NCBI RefSeq assembly: GCF_002309535.1
Contig: NZ_CP023275.1
Coordinates: 248,001-312,000 of the forward strand
Reading direction: 5' to 3'
Source of the DNA: Sulfurospirillum diekertiae
Lineage (GTDB): Bacteria > Campylobacterota > Campylobacteria > Campylobacterales > Sulfurospirillaceae
Length of the DNA: 64,000 bases
The position numbers were made by a program, and so were the translations under genes. Positions 63,436 through 64,000 of this stretch are shown here, in pieces. The notes under the pieces were generated by a model. The model was not told where the DNA came from and did not search any database. It worked only from the letters and a program-made list of their open reading frames with translations. The stretch's first letter is position 1. The number at the start of each line of letters is the position of its first letter.

Positions 63436-64000
63436 ATGTTTCAAAAAGAAAATCGAAATAACACCTTTAGTGGTATTTTATTTGTAGCGCTCTTTTCAAT
63501 GAGTGCAACGTATTTAGCTGATTTTGCCATTTTGAAACATCTTGGCATCAGCCCTTTAATTGTGGGCATTGTCTTGGGTATGATTTATGCCAATACTTTG
63601 CGTAACAGACTGCCGCATGAATGGGTTCCTGGCATTCTTTTTTCAACCAAAACCATTTTACGAACAGGCATTGTCCTTTATGGCTTTCGCATTACGTTTC
63701 AAAACATTGAAGCGGTGGGAACGGCAGGTATATTCACCAGTGTAGTTATCGTTGCTTCGACCTTCATCATCGGTTATATTGTTGGAACAAAAGTGTTGAA
63801 GCTCGACAAAGAGACGACGATTCTGACCAGCGCAGGCAGTTCCATCTGTGGGGCGGCGGCTGTGTTAGCCACCGAGCCTGTCATCAATGCTGAGCCTTAT
63901 AAAAGCGCCATTGCGGTTTCTACGGTGGTAGTGTTTGGAAGCATTGCCATGTTCTTGTATCCGTTTTTATACACATTAGGTCTCATTCCACTCTCGCCTG
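63436..64000 (+). CDS. YeiH-family (UPF0324) membrane transporter, cut by the window edge
   Basis: The first 188 codons of a polytopic membrane protein are present. The segments Gly-Ile-Val-Leu-Gly-Met, Leu-Arg-Thr-Gly-Ile-Val-Leu-Tyr-Gly-Phe-Arg, and Ala-Gly-Ser-Ser-Ile-Cys-Gly-Ala-Ala-Ala-Val are typical of the YeiH/UPF0324 putative sulfate exporter family. I use ATG 63436, five bases after AAGGA, rather than the overlapping ATG at 63430. The substrate is unproven; sulfate or sulfite export would suit a sulfur-metabolising cell. The gene continues beyond the window. Confidence 0.85.
   Translation, partial: MFQKENRNNTFSGILFVALFSMSATYLADFAILKHLGISPLIVGIVLGMIYANTLRNRLPHEWVPGILFSTKTILRTGIVLYGFRITFQNIEAVGTAGIFTSVVIVASTFIIGYIVGTKVLKLDKETTILTSAGSSICGAAAVLATEPVINAEPYKSAIAVSTVVVFGSIAMFLYPFLYTLGLIPLSP

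Overview
The window looks like chromosomal DNA of a Sulfurospirillum-like member of the Campylobacterota (Epsilonproteobacteria). The evidence is AT-rich coding DNA, a bamA-tyrA / lpxC-thrB-infB-rbfA-rimP neighbourhood and a ppx-fdx-cosR-folB-plsY neighbourhood like those I recall from Campylobacter jejuni, an HP1340-type short ExbB/ExbD/TonB set, and two Psr-type sulfur-respiration molybdoenzyme operons. No rRNA, tRNA, insertion sequence, prophage or CRISPR array was seen. The species cannot be decided from the sequence alone.

Layout. 1-9.6 kb: end of a Bat operon, tyrA, bamA, ppx/gppA, a YfhL-type ferredoxin, a CosR-type response regulator that keeps its phospho-acceptor and has its own kinase, folB, and a plsY broken by one base. 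9.6-23.3 kb: nadA-nadC-flhB, an NrnA-like DHH phosphatase, an M23 peptidase, minC, lpxC, tsaB-like, thrB, then ylxR-infB-rbfA-rimP-ribD-tauE. 23.3-29.2 kb: a DUF309 protein, a PAS-GGDEF-EAL protein, a cold-shock protein, and a leftward sensor/regulator/kinase operon. 29.3-46.1 kb: a sulfur-respiration island with a TsdA-like dihaem cytochrome, a YgbA-like protein, a radical SAM-MnmC fusion, psrABC copy 1, a FIST-PAS-GGDEF-EAL protein, and a six-gene run of psrABC copy 2 plus regulator, kinase and Cache sensor. 46-64 kb: a HemN/HemW-like radical SAM protein, tandem secreted paralogues, tonB-exbD-exbB, ppaC, a TraT-like lipoprotein, ubiE, xseA, a BvgS-like diguanylate cyclase, adenine deaminase, an SDR/AraC pair, ribB under an FMN riboswitch, and a divergent LysR/YeiH pair.

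How the genes may work together. The two Psr operons sit beside two paralogous three-gene signalling modules (OmpR-type regulator, histidine kinase, separate Cache membrane protein). The promoters of tsdA and of the first psrA share the same architecture: a direct repeat with 11-bp period, a GATAAT/GATAGT -10-like element 21 bp after the second repeat start, and a start codon about 55 bp further on. This suggests one regulator couples thiosulfate/tetrathionate chemistry to polysulfide or thiosulfate reduction.

The strongest unexplained signal is a short palindrome, TTACATGTAA (often TTTACATGTAAA), present 28 times exactly and 6 more times with one changed end base. It lies mostly inside genes in two allowed reading frames (Leu-His-Val-x or x-Thr-Cys-x), at the shared stop codons of one convergent gene pair, next to promoter and ribosome-binding signals, and in the variable arm of the FMN riboswitch. 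It behaves like a highly iterated genomic tag (uptake signal, methylation/protein site, or similar) rather than a gene-specific operator. A second oddity is four genes whose conserved N-termini extend to ATA, ATC or ATT codons placed behind good Shine-Dalgarno sequences.
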